A stretch of 7,028 nucleotides of DNA, taken from assembly GCA_030038335.1 (NCBI GenBank), contig JASHPC010000275.1, forward strand, positions 1 to 7,028, given 5' to 3'. Every line of letters starts with the position of its first letter. The stretch's first letter is position 1. This DNA is from Vulcanimicrobiota bacterium. GTDB taxonomy: Bacteria; Vulcanimicrobiota; Vulcanimicrobiia; Vulcanimicrobiales; Vulcanimicrobiaceae. Made by a program: the position numbers and the translations under genes. Under the pieces are notes generated by a model. The model was not told the origin of the DNA. It saw only the letters and a list, made by a program, of their open reading frames with translations, and made no database searches. Positions 1 through 7,000 of the stretch are shown one piece after another.

Positions 1-595
1 TTCCATACGACTCGCCGAAGAGAAAGTGCGGCGAGTTCCAGCGTCCGAAGCGCGTCAGGTAACGCTCGATGAACTGCGCGAACATCGAGATATCGTTGTC
101 GCTCCCGAAGACCTTCTTTGCGTCCGCGCCCGGCCATATCCGGCCGTAACCGCTCGCCGGCATATCGACGAAGACGAGATCGCTCTTGTCAATCAGCGAG
201 TATCGATTCGAAACGAGCCTGTACGGCGCCGGCGGCGTCATGCCGCCGTTCGTGATGACGACCCGCACGGGCGCGAACGATCCCATGTGCAGCCAAATCG
301 TCGCGCTTCCCGGGCCTCCGTTGTAAAAGAACGTCACCGGCCTCGTTCGCGGGTCTCCGGCCGTGTACGCCGTGTAGAACATCGTTGCGAGCGGCTTCTG
401 ATTCGCGTCGCGGAGCAGTATGACGCCCGCGCGCGCCGTGTACGCGATCGTGCGCCCGCCGAGAACGATCGTGTGGTGCGTCACCGCGTCGGGCGGTAGA
501 AGCGCGATCGTGGGCGCCGCTGGCGCGGCGGACGACGTGCCCGGCAGAGCAATCCACGACAGCGCGAGAGCGGCGGCGATCCGTGCGTGCTTCAA
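1..595 (-). CDS. Second S10 serine carboxypeptidase-like protein, paralogue of the first (C-terminus beyond window)
   Basis: This open frame runs off the left edge; 198 codons are visible. From a TTG start it reads MKHARIAAALALSWIAL and then an Ala/Ser-rich region, a good Sec signal peptide with basic residues (K2, H3, R5) and a likely cut near SSAAP (21-25). The mature part parallels the neighbouring S10 protein from PDAVTHH onward. It includes NGGPGS (92-97) and GESYG (194-198), where S196 is the expected nucleophile. About 100 of roughly 165 aligned residues are identical by hand count, around 60%, so the two are tandem duplicates that have diverged. No cysteine is present in the visible part. 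The catalytic Asp and His should lie beyond the edge. The TTG has GGGAG 8 bases upstream and sits 4 bases after the first copy's stop, so the two are very likely co-translated. The visible N-terminal half is intact; whether the whole gene is cannot be seen. Confidence 0.9.
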   Translation of the reverse strand, partial: MKHARIAAALALSWIALPGTSSAAPAAPTIALLPPDAVTHHTIVLGGRTIAYTARAGVILLRDANQKPLATMFYTAYTAGDPRTRPVTFFYNGGPGSATIWLHMGSFAPVRVVITNGGMTPPAPYRLVSNRYSLIDKSDLVFVDMPASGYGRIWPGADAKKVFGSDNDISMFAQFIERYLTRFGRWNSPHFLFGESYG

Positions 596-599
596 GGCG

Positions 600-2078
600 C
601 TATCTCCCGAGGGCGTTGTCGTACCAACGCTCCAGGTCGTCGTGATATTGGTGAAGAGCCTGCGAGTCGAGGTAGATCATGTGGCCCGTCGGATAGAAGC
701 CGAATGTGATATTGCTCCGCAGTGACGGATCGATTGTGAGATGCTGCAGCGTGTAGACGGTCGCAAAGAAGGGCGTCGCAAAGTCGAAGTATCCGTTCGC
801 CGAGAATATCTTCAAGCGAGGATTCATCGTCATCGCTTCGGCGAGATCGGGCGTCACGTCGGTCGTTGGATTTCCACGATGCGTGAAGTCCCACGATCCG
901 CCATTTGCGTAGATGATGTCATAGATCTGGGTTCGGTAGAGGAGCGGCGTATCGTACCCGAGATCGCGCCGCAGATACTCGTTGATGGCCGTCGTGTACG
1001 GCGCGTCGATTGCGGCGTCCGTAGGGTCCCACGGCTGGGCGCTCGCGGCGCGGTCCATCACCGTCGTTTCGAAGCGCGCGTCGAGGCGACCGATCTCGAG
1101 ACCTTGGTCGCGCAGCAGCTCGGTGTCGAAACGCCAGTACGGCACGCGCAGATTCGACGTTCGGATGTACGACACCGAGAGCCCCGTGTACCGGTGCAGC
1201 TTCTCTGCGACGTCGTCGAACTCAGACTTCGAGATCGACGCGCCCTTCGTGAGTGCGTCGGAGTACTCGCCGAGCGCGAACTGCTCGACTTGTGGAAGGA
1301 TACTCTGCAAATCCGCCGGCGCGTCAGGCAGCGCGTGATGATACCACGCGACGGCGGTCTCGGTCGGGAGATTGAAGATGTATCCCCAGTCACCGCCTGC
1401 GATGAGGTCGCCGTAGTCGAGGCCGAAGTTGAGAATCGACGATTGCAGCACGACGCCGTTGACGTTGATGCCTTGCTGCTGCAGCACGTCGACGAGCGCT
1501 GCCGAGCGCGTCGTGCCGTAACTCTCCCCAAAGAGAAACTTCGGAGAGTTCCAGCGGCTGAACGTCGTGATGTAGCGCTGGATGAACTGCGCGAACGCCT
1601 GTGCATCTTCGTCGACGCCGAAGAACATCGACGGTTTACCCGCGCTCAGTATCCGCCCGAAGCCGCTGTCCGGCATGTCGATGAAGACGAGATCGGTCTT
1701 GTCGAGCAGCGTGTCGGGGTTCTCCTCGAGCTGGTACGGCGGCGGTCCGCTAAGCGCGTCGCCCGGAGTCGGAACCTTCATAGGCCCGAACGAGCCCATG
1801 TGCAGCCACATCGTCGAGCTGCCGGGGCCACCGTTGTACATGAACGTCACCGGGCGCGTCGACGGCATGCCGCCGTCGAGCGTATATGCCACGTAAAAGA
1901 CGCTCGCAGTCGGATGCTCTTGCGCGTCGCGCAGAACGATCGTACCCGCGCGAGCCGTGTACGCAAGGACGCGACCGCCGATTGTGATGACGTGGTGCGT
2001 CACGGCGTCGGGCGTCTCCGGCGCCGCAACGGGAGCGGCGCTTGCAACCGCGAGCGCCGCCGCAGCGAGTATCAGCAT
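600..2078 (-). CDS. Secreted S10 family serine carboxypeptidase-like protein (complete copy)
   Basis: This alpha/beta-hydrolase peptidase of family S10 (the carboxypeptidase Y family) would remove C-terminal residues from peptides. It has 492 residues, normal for the family. Residues 1-19 form a Sec-type signal peptide, ending near APVAA and lacking a basic n-region. NGGPGSS (82-88) provides the oxyanion and substrate-carboxylate region; most eukaryotic members have Cys in this motif. GESYGT (184-189) holds the nucleophile S186, with E185 expected to help bind the substrate C-terminus. The likely triad is completed by D432 (GYFDFATP) and H466 (TGHM). There are no cysteines, so it folds without the disulfides common in eukaryotic S10 enzymes. 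The ATG start has AGGG 8 bases upstream. The gene follows the phosphatase by 42 bases and ends 4 bases before a paralogue. Actual peptidase specificity is unknown; S10 relatives in plants can be acyltransferases. Confidence 0.93.
   Translation of the reverse strand: MLILAAAALAVASAAPVAAPETPDAVTHHVITIGGRVLAYTARAGTIVLRDAQEHPTASVFYVAYTLDGGMPSTRPVTFMYNGGPGSSTMWLHMGSFGPMKVPTPGDALSGPPPYQLEENPDTLLDKTDLVFIDMPDSGFGRILSAGKPSMFFGVDEDAQAFAQFIQRYITTFSRWNSPKFLFGESYGTTRSAALVDVLQQQGINVNGVVLQSSILNFGLDYGDLIAGGDWGYIFNLPTETAVAWYHHALPDAPADLQSILPQVEQFALGEYSDALTKGASISKSEFDDVAEKLHRYTGLSVSYIRTSNLRVPYWRFDTELLRDQGLEIGRLDARFETTVMDRAASAQPWDPTDAAIDAPYTTAINEYLRRDLGYDTPLLYRTQIYDIIYANGGSWDFTHRGNPTTDVTPDLAEAMTMNPRLKIFSANGYFDFATPFFATVYTLQHLTIDPSLRSNITFGFYPTGHMIYLDSQALHQYHDDLERWYDNALGR
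604..608 (-). promoter_or_regulatory. Shine-Dalgarno site of the second S10 gene
   Basis: GGGAG on the minus strand lies 8 bases before the TTG at 595-593 and is embedded in the last codons of the first S10 gene (Gly-Arg-stop). It is the main reason for choosing TTG as the second gene's start. Confidence 0.6.
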
Positions 2079-2081
2079 GAG

Positions 2082-2102
2082 CGCAACCCTATTCCCATTG
2101 CG
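2082..2102 (-). promoter_or_regulatory. Small inverted repeat framing the ribosome-binding site of the first S10 gene
   Basis: The 42-base gap between the phosphatase stop and the first S10 start contains CGCAA (2102-2098 on the minus strand), an 11-base loop and TTGCG (2086-2082). The loop carries AGGG (2090-2087), 8 bases before the ATG and the best Shine-Dalgarno candidate. The 5-bp stem is weak and may be fortuitous. This is the largest non-coding gap in the window, and no promoter or terminator is visible in it. Confidence 0.25.
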
Positions 2103-2120
2103 TCGCGAGAAGCCTGCGCG

Positions 2121-3362
2121 CTACCACGGAAAGACGTACGCGCGGTCGATGCTCGATGACACGGCGCGATCGAAATCCGAAAGCGGGCAGTCGAGGCTCG
2201 GACAGCCGGGAACGAAGACGGGAACGCGCTCCGGCGGCGTGTGCGGCGTAAGTCTCGTCGCGTACCGCATCTGATTCAGTGACTGCGTCATGAAATACGT
2301 GTCGACGAATGGCTCGCCGCCGTTCGCCGGCACGCGCACCTCGAATGCGAGCGCGCCTCCCGGCGGAAGGTCGTCGCGTTGATACCCTCGCAAGAACCAA
2401 TGCAGCCTGAGGATCGTCGCGATGTCGAAGATCGTCGTGTCGTGTCCGACGAAATCCGCGAAGCGCGTCCGCAGCGGCGCTCGCGTCTGTGTGTTGCGCC
2501 TTCCAGTCGCGGCTTGATCGATCGTCGCAAGCACGTGAAAGAGGATGTTCGAGCCTTCGCTACGCGCCGCGTACGGCTCGCCGCGATCGAGAATGAAACC
2601 GAGATGCAGAAGCGGCAAGAGGCTCTCGAGCGTCCGTTCGTCGAGGCGGCCCCATCCGGTTTGCGCGTCGGGAAAACCGTTTGCGTACTCGAGCTCGAGA
2701 TTGTCGACGGCGGTCGTCGCGACGGCGACACCGCCCGCAACGTAAGGCAAGCCACCGAAATCGCTGCCGCGCACAATCGAAGGGACGTCGCTGATCTGCG
2801 TACACTCGCCGTGCGCGCATCCGAGCACGGACTCCAGCCGTGCGAGCGGCAACGCGTACGCCGACAGTATCGCACTCGGATCGTCGCCGATTGAGCCCTG
2901 CAGTGCTGCCATAGCGGTCGCAGAGTCGGTTCGCTTCTTCTCTGGCAGCGGATAGAAGAACGGATCGCGCGTCCCGGGTGCCGCGTGGACGGCAACGCCG
3001 CAGTTCGGCGCGATCCCTTGCGCGAGCGCGCGCGCCGTCTGTTTCGTGCGTTCGTCGACGTCTGCATAGAAATAGATTCCATTCGCCGCCGGGCATCCAG
3101 CAGTCGGGAAGAGCCCCTGCGCCGCGTAGAGGGCGCGATAGTACGCCCCCATCAACACCATCAAACGATAGCCGTGGTGCGTGAGGTAGCCGTTCGGAAC
3201 GTCCCACGCCGGCCAAGGCTGCGCCGCAAATGCCGCGACGCGCGCGGGCGAGATCGGTGAACGCACGCCGTGACGGCTCACGATGACGACCGCGCGCAAC
3301 GTCGACGCCGCCGCAGGTGCGCGAACGATGCTCGCAACCGCAAAGACGAGTGCCGGTATCAC
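2121..3362 (-). CDS. Secreted histidine acid phosphatase, AppA/phytase-like (branch 2)
   Basis: This predicted exported phosphomonoesterase of the branch-2 histidine phosphatases hydrolyses organic phosphate esters such as phytate or sugar phosphates through a phosphohistidine intermediate. It has 413 residues, close to E. coli AppA and Agp. RHGVRSP at 30-36 supplies the nucleophile H31 and phosphate-binding R30 and R34. DVDERTKQTARAL (101-113) closely follows the AppA pattern, and GHDTT (306-310) gives the catalytic HD pair, followed by an AppA-like PPGG (333-336). A hydrophobic N-terminus with a likely cut near residue 19 (PAAAS) suggests Sec export, although the n-region lacks basic residues. 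Six cysteines (90, 121, 182, 187, 387, 392) could form disulfides outside the cytoplasm. The GTG start overlaps the hyuB stop; no ATG, GTG or TTG lies in frame just upstream. Where AppA has HDTN, this protein has HDTT. AppA-like phytase is favoured over Agp-like glucose-1-phosphatase, but the substrate is not proven. Confidence 0.9.
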   Translation of the reverse strand: MIPALVFAVASIVRAPAAASTLRAVVIVSRHGVRSPISPARVAAFAAQPWPAWDVPNGYLTHHGYRLMVLMGAYYRALYAAQGLFPTAGCPAANGIYFYADVDERTKQTARALAQGIAPNCGVAVHAAPGTRDPFFYPLPEKKRTDSATAMAALQGSIGDDPSAILSAYALPLARLESVLGCAHGECTQISDVPSIVRGSDFGGLPYVAGGVAVATTAVDNLELEYANGFPDAQTGWGRLDERTLESLLPLLHLGFILDRGEPYAARSEGSNILFHVLATIDQAATGRRNTQTRAPLRTRFADFVGHDTTIFDIATILRLHWFLRGYQRDDLPPGGALAFEVRVPANGGEPFVDTYFMTQSLNQMRYATRLTPHTPPERVPVFVPGCPSLDCPLSDFDRAVSSSIDRAYVFPW

Positions 3363-4945
3363 GATGACAGTTTTCCTCCGTATCCGCCGCCGCCGGGTGT
3401 CTGTACGACGAGCGTATCTCCTCGCTCCATCCGCACGGTGCCCTTCGCGGGAAGTTTCGTTTCGTTCGTTCCGCGCAGCAACGTATGTGCTCCGCATGTG
3501 CCATTTGCGCCTCCGCGAGTGCCCGGTGGTGCAAGCGTGTGCCGGTCTGCGAGCACCGACGCGCTCGCCGAGCCCTCGCGCAGCCGCATCGCGCGCACGA
3601 GCCCGTCGCCTCCGCGGAATCGTCCATCGCCGCCGGTGCCCCGCACGATCTCGTACCGCGTGACGAGAAGCGGCAGCTCGCGCTCGATTGCTTCGATCGG
3701 AGTGTTCAGCGTGTTCGTCATGTGACATTGAACGCCGGAGAGGCCGTCGCTCGACGAACGCGCTCCCATTCCGCATCCATTCGTCTCGTAAAAGGCCCAG
3801 AGCGTTCCGTCGTCGCGCTCTCCGCCGATGAGAACGTTACTCATCGTGCCGCCGCTGCAGGCCGGAACGCGCTCGGGCGCAGCTTTCGCAAGCGCTTCCA
3901 AGAGAACGTCGGCGTTGCGCGCGCTCGTCTCGACGTTTCCGCCGGAAACCGGCGCAGGGCGTATGGGATTGAGGAGCGTTCCTTCGGGAGCGCGTACTTC
4001 GACGGGACGAAAGCATCCCTCGTTCATCGGAATCGTCGGATCGGTCACCGCACGCAGCGCGTAATGAACGCCGGAGAGCGTAACGCCGAAGACGGCGTTC
4101 ATCGGATAGCGCACCTGTCGCGAGGTTCCAGAATAGTCGATTCGCACGCTTCCGTCGCGCAGTTCGAGACGAACGGCGATGCGTAGCGACGGCTTCCCGT
4201 CGAGGTCCTCCAAGAAATCCTCTGCTTCGAAGACGCCGTTGCCGAACGAGCGAAGCGCCGCGCGCAGACGCGTCTCCGAATCGTCGAGGCTCTGCTCGAA
4301 AGCCGCTTCGACGACGTCGAGGCCGTAGCGCTCGAAAAGCTCGAGCACGCGTCGCTCCCCCGTGTAGTTTCCTGCGATCTGCGCGCGCAGATCACCCGCG
4401 CGCGCCGATGGCGTTCGCGAGTTTGCGCAGACGAGCGCAAACGTGCCCTCTACCGGCTCGTCGCGATCGACCAAGCGCATCGGCGGCACGACGAGTCCCT
4501 CGCCGAAGAGATCCGTCGCCTCCGGCCACATCGATCCCGGAACCGCACCGCCGACGTCGGTATGGTGCGCCTTGCTTGCGGCAAACGCGACGAGACGCTC
4601 GCGAAAGAAGATCGGGCGCACGACCGTGACGTCGTTCAAATGCGTACCGGTGACGTACGGATCGTTCGCGATCCACATCTCGCCTTCGCGCATCGCTGCA
4701 CCGGAGAGTTCGCCACGCGCGAGCATCGCGCCCAATCCCCACGGCAGGCTGCCGAGATGCACGGGAATATGCTCCGCTTGCGCGATCAGACGCGCGCGGC
4801 GATCGAAGAGCGCGCAGGAGTGATCCAACCGCTCCTTGATGTTCGGCGAGTAGGCGCTGTTGCGGACGGCGATGCCCATCTCTTCGCTCGCGTACGCGAG
4901 CGCGTTTTTCACGACTTCCGCGGTGATCGGATCGAGCCGCGTCAA
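3359..4945 (-). CDS. hyuB: Hydantoinase/5-oxoprolinase family subunit B (HyuB)
   Basis: This is the catalytic partner of HyuA, 528 residues from the chosen start and typical for the hydantoinase B family. The protein opens with LDPITAEVVKNAL (4-16), a standard HyuB N-terminus. It then shows NDPYVTGTHLNDV (94-106), KAHHTDVGG (125-133), PGSMWPEATDLFGEG (136-150), MTNTLNTPIEAIE (409-421) and FRGGDGLVR (443-451), and ends with the glycine-rich PGGGGYGG (517-524). The His/Asp residues in the THLND and HHTD segments are candidates for metal or substrate binding by analogy with acetone carboxylase-type relatives. The start is TTG: it forms a TTGA overlap with the hyuA stop and has GGAG 8 bases upstream. 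An open frame extends 35 codons further into hyuA, but that Arg-rich stretch looks like read-through of another frame. The 4-base overlap suggests coupled, near-stoichiometric synthesis. The gene overlaps the phosphatase by GTGA. Confidence 0.93.
   Translation of the reverse strand: MTRLDPITAEVVKNALAYASEEMGIAVRNSAYSPNIKERLDHSCALFDRRARLIAQAEHIPVHLGSLPWGLGAMLARGELSGAAMREGEMWIANDPYVTGTHLNDVTVVRPIFFRERLVAFAASKAHHTDVGGAVPGSMWPEATDLFGEGLVVPPMRLVDRDEPVEGTFALVCANSRTPSARAGDLRAQIAGNYTGERRVLELFERYGLDVVEAAFEQSLDDSETRLRAALRSFGNGVFEAEDFLEDLDGKPSLRIAVRLELRDGSVRIDYSGTSRQVRYPMNAVFGVTLSGVHYALRAVTDPTIPMNEGCFRPVEVRAPEGTLLNPIRPAPVSGGNVETSARNADVLLEALAKAAPERVPACSGGTMSNVLIGGERDDGTLWAFYETNGCGMGARSSSDGLSGVQCHMTNTLNTPIEAIERELPLLVTRYEIVRGTGGDGRFRGGDGLVRAMRLREGSASASVLADRHTLAPPGTRGGANGTCGAHTLLRGTNETKLPAKGTVRMERGDTLVVQTPGGGGYGGKLSS
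3374..3379 (-). promoter_or_regulatory. Shine-Dalgarno site of the phosphatase GTG start
   Basis: GGAGGA on the minus strand, inside the glycine-rich 3' end of hyuB, lies 11 bases upstream of the GTG at 3362-3360. It is a strong match at slightly long spacing. With the GTGA stop-start overlap it fixes the start well inside the much longer open frame. Confidence 0.5.
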
Positions 4946-6978
4946 CGCCCGCGCTCCATCGAGATCGTGCCGTCGTCCAGCATGCGCGCGGTCCAGTCGC
5001 GATCGACGTACGTCGTGCAGTCGTACTGTTCGAGTATCGCAGGGCCGCAAAGAACGCTTCCGGCTGCGAGCGCGCCGCGCGCGCGCACCGGAACGTCTAC
5101 GAACTCGCCATCCATAAAGACGCGACGTGAAGCGGCCGCTTCCGACGTCGCCTTGGGCGCCACGGCTTGCATCGCTTGCCGCGTCGCTCGAACTGTCGAG
5201 CGCGCGTTGACGAGCTCGATCGCTTCGTCTTCGGCTGCATATCCGTATCGGCGACGGTGAGCGTCGTGAAAGCGGCGCTCGATGGCAGCGAGGGACTCGT
5301 CGTGCTCGATCGTCAGCTCGAAGCTCTGCCCTCGGTAGCGCGCGTCGTAGCGCCGCGTCACTTGCAGCGCTGCTTCGGGCGCGGCCTGCCGGCGAAGCGA
5401 CGCTCGCCCTTCTTCTTCGAGTGCGTCGAAGACCGCCTCGAGCTCGGCGTGCGTCACGTCACGCGTCGTGCGCAGCACCGGCCGGACGTGCGCCGCCGAA
5501 ACGTCGGCGACGAGCAAGCCGTACGCGGAGAAGACGCCGGGATGCACCGGAACGAGCACGCGATCGATACCAAGCTCGCGCGCGAGCGCGCAGGCGTGAA
5601 GCGATCCGTTGCCTCCGAACGCGACGATCGTGAAATCGCGCGGATCGAAGCCGCGCTCGATCGTCACGATGCGGAGCGTCTTCGCCATCTGCGCGTCGAC
5701 GATGCGCACGATGCCTTCGGCCGTCGCTTCGACGCCAAGTCCGATCTCGGTTGCGAGCCTCGCGATCGCTTCGCGCGAGCGCGCCGCGTCGATCGGGAAA
5801 GCGCCGCCCAGCAGATGACGTTGCGGCAACCGTCCGAGCACGACGTTCGCATCGGTAACCGTCGCACGCTCGGAGCGGCCGTAACACGCCGGCCCTGGAT
5901 CCGCACCCGCAGAGAGCGGTCCGACGCGCAGGGAGCGCGCCTCGTCGACCCATGCGATCGTCCCACCGCCCGCGCTGACTTCGGAGAGATCGACGAATGG
6001 GTAGCGCACCGGGTACCCGCTGCCTTTCATCGCGCGCCCACTCTGCGCGGCTCCCGCTGCCTCGTACTCGGTGACGATCTCCGGCGTGCCGTCTATGATG
6101 CTGCACGCCTTCGCGGTCGTGCCGCCCATGTCGAATGAGAGCGCGTAGCGAACGCCGTGAGCGCGCGCGAGATCTGCGGCCGCGATGACGCCGCCCGCGG
6201 GACCGCTCTCCACGATCGATGCGGGACGCGACGCTGAGGTGTGCACGTCGCTCATGCCGCCGTCGCTGCGCATGACGTAGAGCGGAGACGCGATGCCGAG
6301 CGTGCGAATCTCGCGCTCGAGTCTCTCGAGATACCTGCCGACGATCGGCGAGAGCGCCGCGCTCACGAGTGCCGTGGAGAAACGTTCGTACTCTCGATAC
6401 TCGGGATTCGCTTCGGCCGACGCGACGACGGACGCGCCGCAACGTTCTCGTATTCGTTCTGCGACGATCCGCTCGTGCGCGTCGTTTGCGTACGAGTGGA
6501 GCAGACACACCGCTACTGCGCCGATGCTTCGTTCGGCGATCGCTTCGCACGCAGAGTCGACCGAAGCTTCGTCGAGCGGCGTCAAAACGTCGCCGCGAAA
6601 ATCGACGCGCTCGCGAACGGTAAAGCGATCGTCGCGAGCGACGAGCGCTTTCGGCCGCTCGACGAAGAGATCGTACACGCGAGGACGGTTCTGCCGGCCG
6701 ATCTCGACGAGATCGCGAAAGCCCTCCGTCGTCACGAGTGCGACTCGTGGAAGCTCGAGGCCGATTTGGCCGAGCAACGCATTGGTCGCAATCGTCGTCG
6801 CGTGACCGATCCACTGCACCGTCGCAGGATCGCTCACCGCCTCTTGCAGGGCGTCGCGAACCGCGTTCTCCGGTGCGCGAGGCGTGCTCGCTATCTTCAG
6901 CGACGCGACGACGCCGTGCCCGTCTTCGACGAGCACGACGTCGGTGAAGGTTCCCCCAACGTCAACCCCGACTCGCAA
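4942..6978 (-). CDS. hyuA: Hydantoinase/5-oxoprolinase family subunit A (HyuA)
   Basis: This is the ATP-binding subunit of the HyuA/HyuB family, which opens cyclic amides such as hydantoins or 5-oxoproline at the cost of ATP and acts in the cytoplasm. Its 678 residues match the usual family length. The N-terminal Hydant_A_N domain begins with GVDVGGTFTD (residues 4-13). The hydantoinase A domain covers roughly 200-490, with SGPAGG (258-263), DMGGTTAK (283-290), AGGGTIAWVD (336-345), SAGADPGPACYG (356-367) and TVTDAN (373-378). A C-terminal domain follows. The start is TTG: an in-frame TGA lies 12 bases upstream with no other start between, and the next candidate would remove the GGTFTD motif. 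The gene ends in TGA, overlapping hyuB by 4 bases. FGGNGSLHA (454-462) differs slightly from the more usual FGGAGPLHA. The substrate cannot be read from sequence. Acetone carboxylase is less likely because no gamma-subunit gene lies beside it. Confidence 0.93.
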   Translation of the reverse strand: MRVGVDVGGTFTDVVLVEDGHGVVASLKIASTPRAPENAVRDALQEAVSDPATVQWIGHATTIATNALLGQIGLELPRVALVTTEGFRDLVEIGRQNRPRVYDLFVERPKALVARDDRFTVRERVDFRGDVLTPLDEASVDSACEAIAERSIGAVAVCLLHSYANDAHERIVAERIRERCGASVVASAEANPEYREYERFSTALVSAALSPIVGRYLERLEREIRTLGIASPLYVMRSDGGMSDVHTSASRPASIVESGPAGGVIAAADLARAHGVRYALSFDMGGTTAKACSIIDGTPEIVTEYEAAGAAQSGRAMKGSGYPVRYPFVDLSEVSAGGGTIAWVDEARSLRVGPLSAGADPGPACYGRSERATVTDANVVLGRLPQRHLLGGAFPIDAARSREAIARLATEIGLGVEATAEGIVRIVDAQMAKTLRIVTIERGFDPRDFTIVAFGGNGSLHACALARELGIDRVLVPVHPGVFSAYGLLVADVSAAHVRPVLRTTRDVTHAELEAVFDALEEEGRASLRRQAAPEAALQVTRRYDARYRGQSFELTIEHDESLAAIERRFHDAHRRRYGYAAEDEAIELVNARSTVRATRQAMQAVAPKATSEAAASRRVFMDGEFVDVPVRARGALAAGSVLCGPAILEQYDCTTYVDRDWTARMLDDGTISMERGR
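4954..4957 (-). promoter_or_regulatory. Shine-Dalgarno site deciding the TTG start of hyuB
   Basis: GGAG on the minus strand lies 8 bases upstream of the TTG at 4945-4943, within the last codons of hyuA. It supports the TTG start overlapping the hyuA stop, rather than an ATG about 105 bases further upstream inside hyuA. Confidence 0.6.
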
Positions 6979-6984
6979 GGAGCC

Positions 6985-7000
6985 AGGAGTTCACGCTCCT
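6985..7000 (-). promoter_or_regulatory. Short inverted repeat over the Shine-Dalgarno-like sequence before hyuA
   Basis: On the minus strand AGGAG (7000-6996) is followed by a 6-base loop and its exact complement CTCCT (6989-6985). The left arm is part of GAGGAG, the only clear Shine-Dalgarno-like purine run before hyuA. It lies about 17 bases upstream of the TTG start, longer than usual. A hairpin here would hide it, and a ribosome reaching the nearby TAG (7003-7001) could open it. The stem is only 5 bp, so it may be chance. Confidence 0.3.

Noticed and set aside
26..725. Plus-strand open frames (26-499, 420-725) and the minus-strand frame 189-557 at the left edge
   Set aside because: These bases encode the second S10 protein on the minus strand in a frame that runs off the window, with clear S10 motifs. 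The others are frame shadows.
741..2159. A 472-codon plus-strand open frame opposite the first S10 gene
   Set aside because: It is very rich in Arg and Val, shows no recognisable motif, and lies antisense to a gene with a full S10 catalytic set. Long antisense frames are expected in GC-rich coding DNA.
3363..3776. N-terminal extension of the phosphatase reading frame to an ATG at 3776
   Set aside because: The extra 138 residues overlap hyuB and are Arg-rich and low in complexity. The GTG at 3362 directly precedes a signal-peptide-like segment and has an upstream GGAGGA.
4946..5050. N-terminal extension of HyuB to an ATG at 5050
   Set aside because: The 35 added residues lie inside hyuA, are Arg/Asp/His-rich and precede the conserved family N-terminus. 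The TTG at 4945 has a well-placed GGAG.
5459..6814. A 451-codon minus-strand open frame inside hyuA in another frame
   Set aside because: Its product is dominated by Arg, Ser and Ala with no domain pattern, while the hyuA frame carries all the family motifs over the same bases.
4942..6978. Acetone carboxylase-type assignment for the HyuA/HyuB pair
   Set aside because: No gamma subunit is adjacent, and the motifs and lengths fit the hydantoinase/oxoprolinase A and B subunits, although the family overlap means the substrate stays open.
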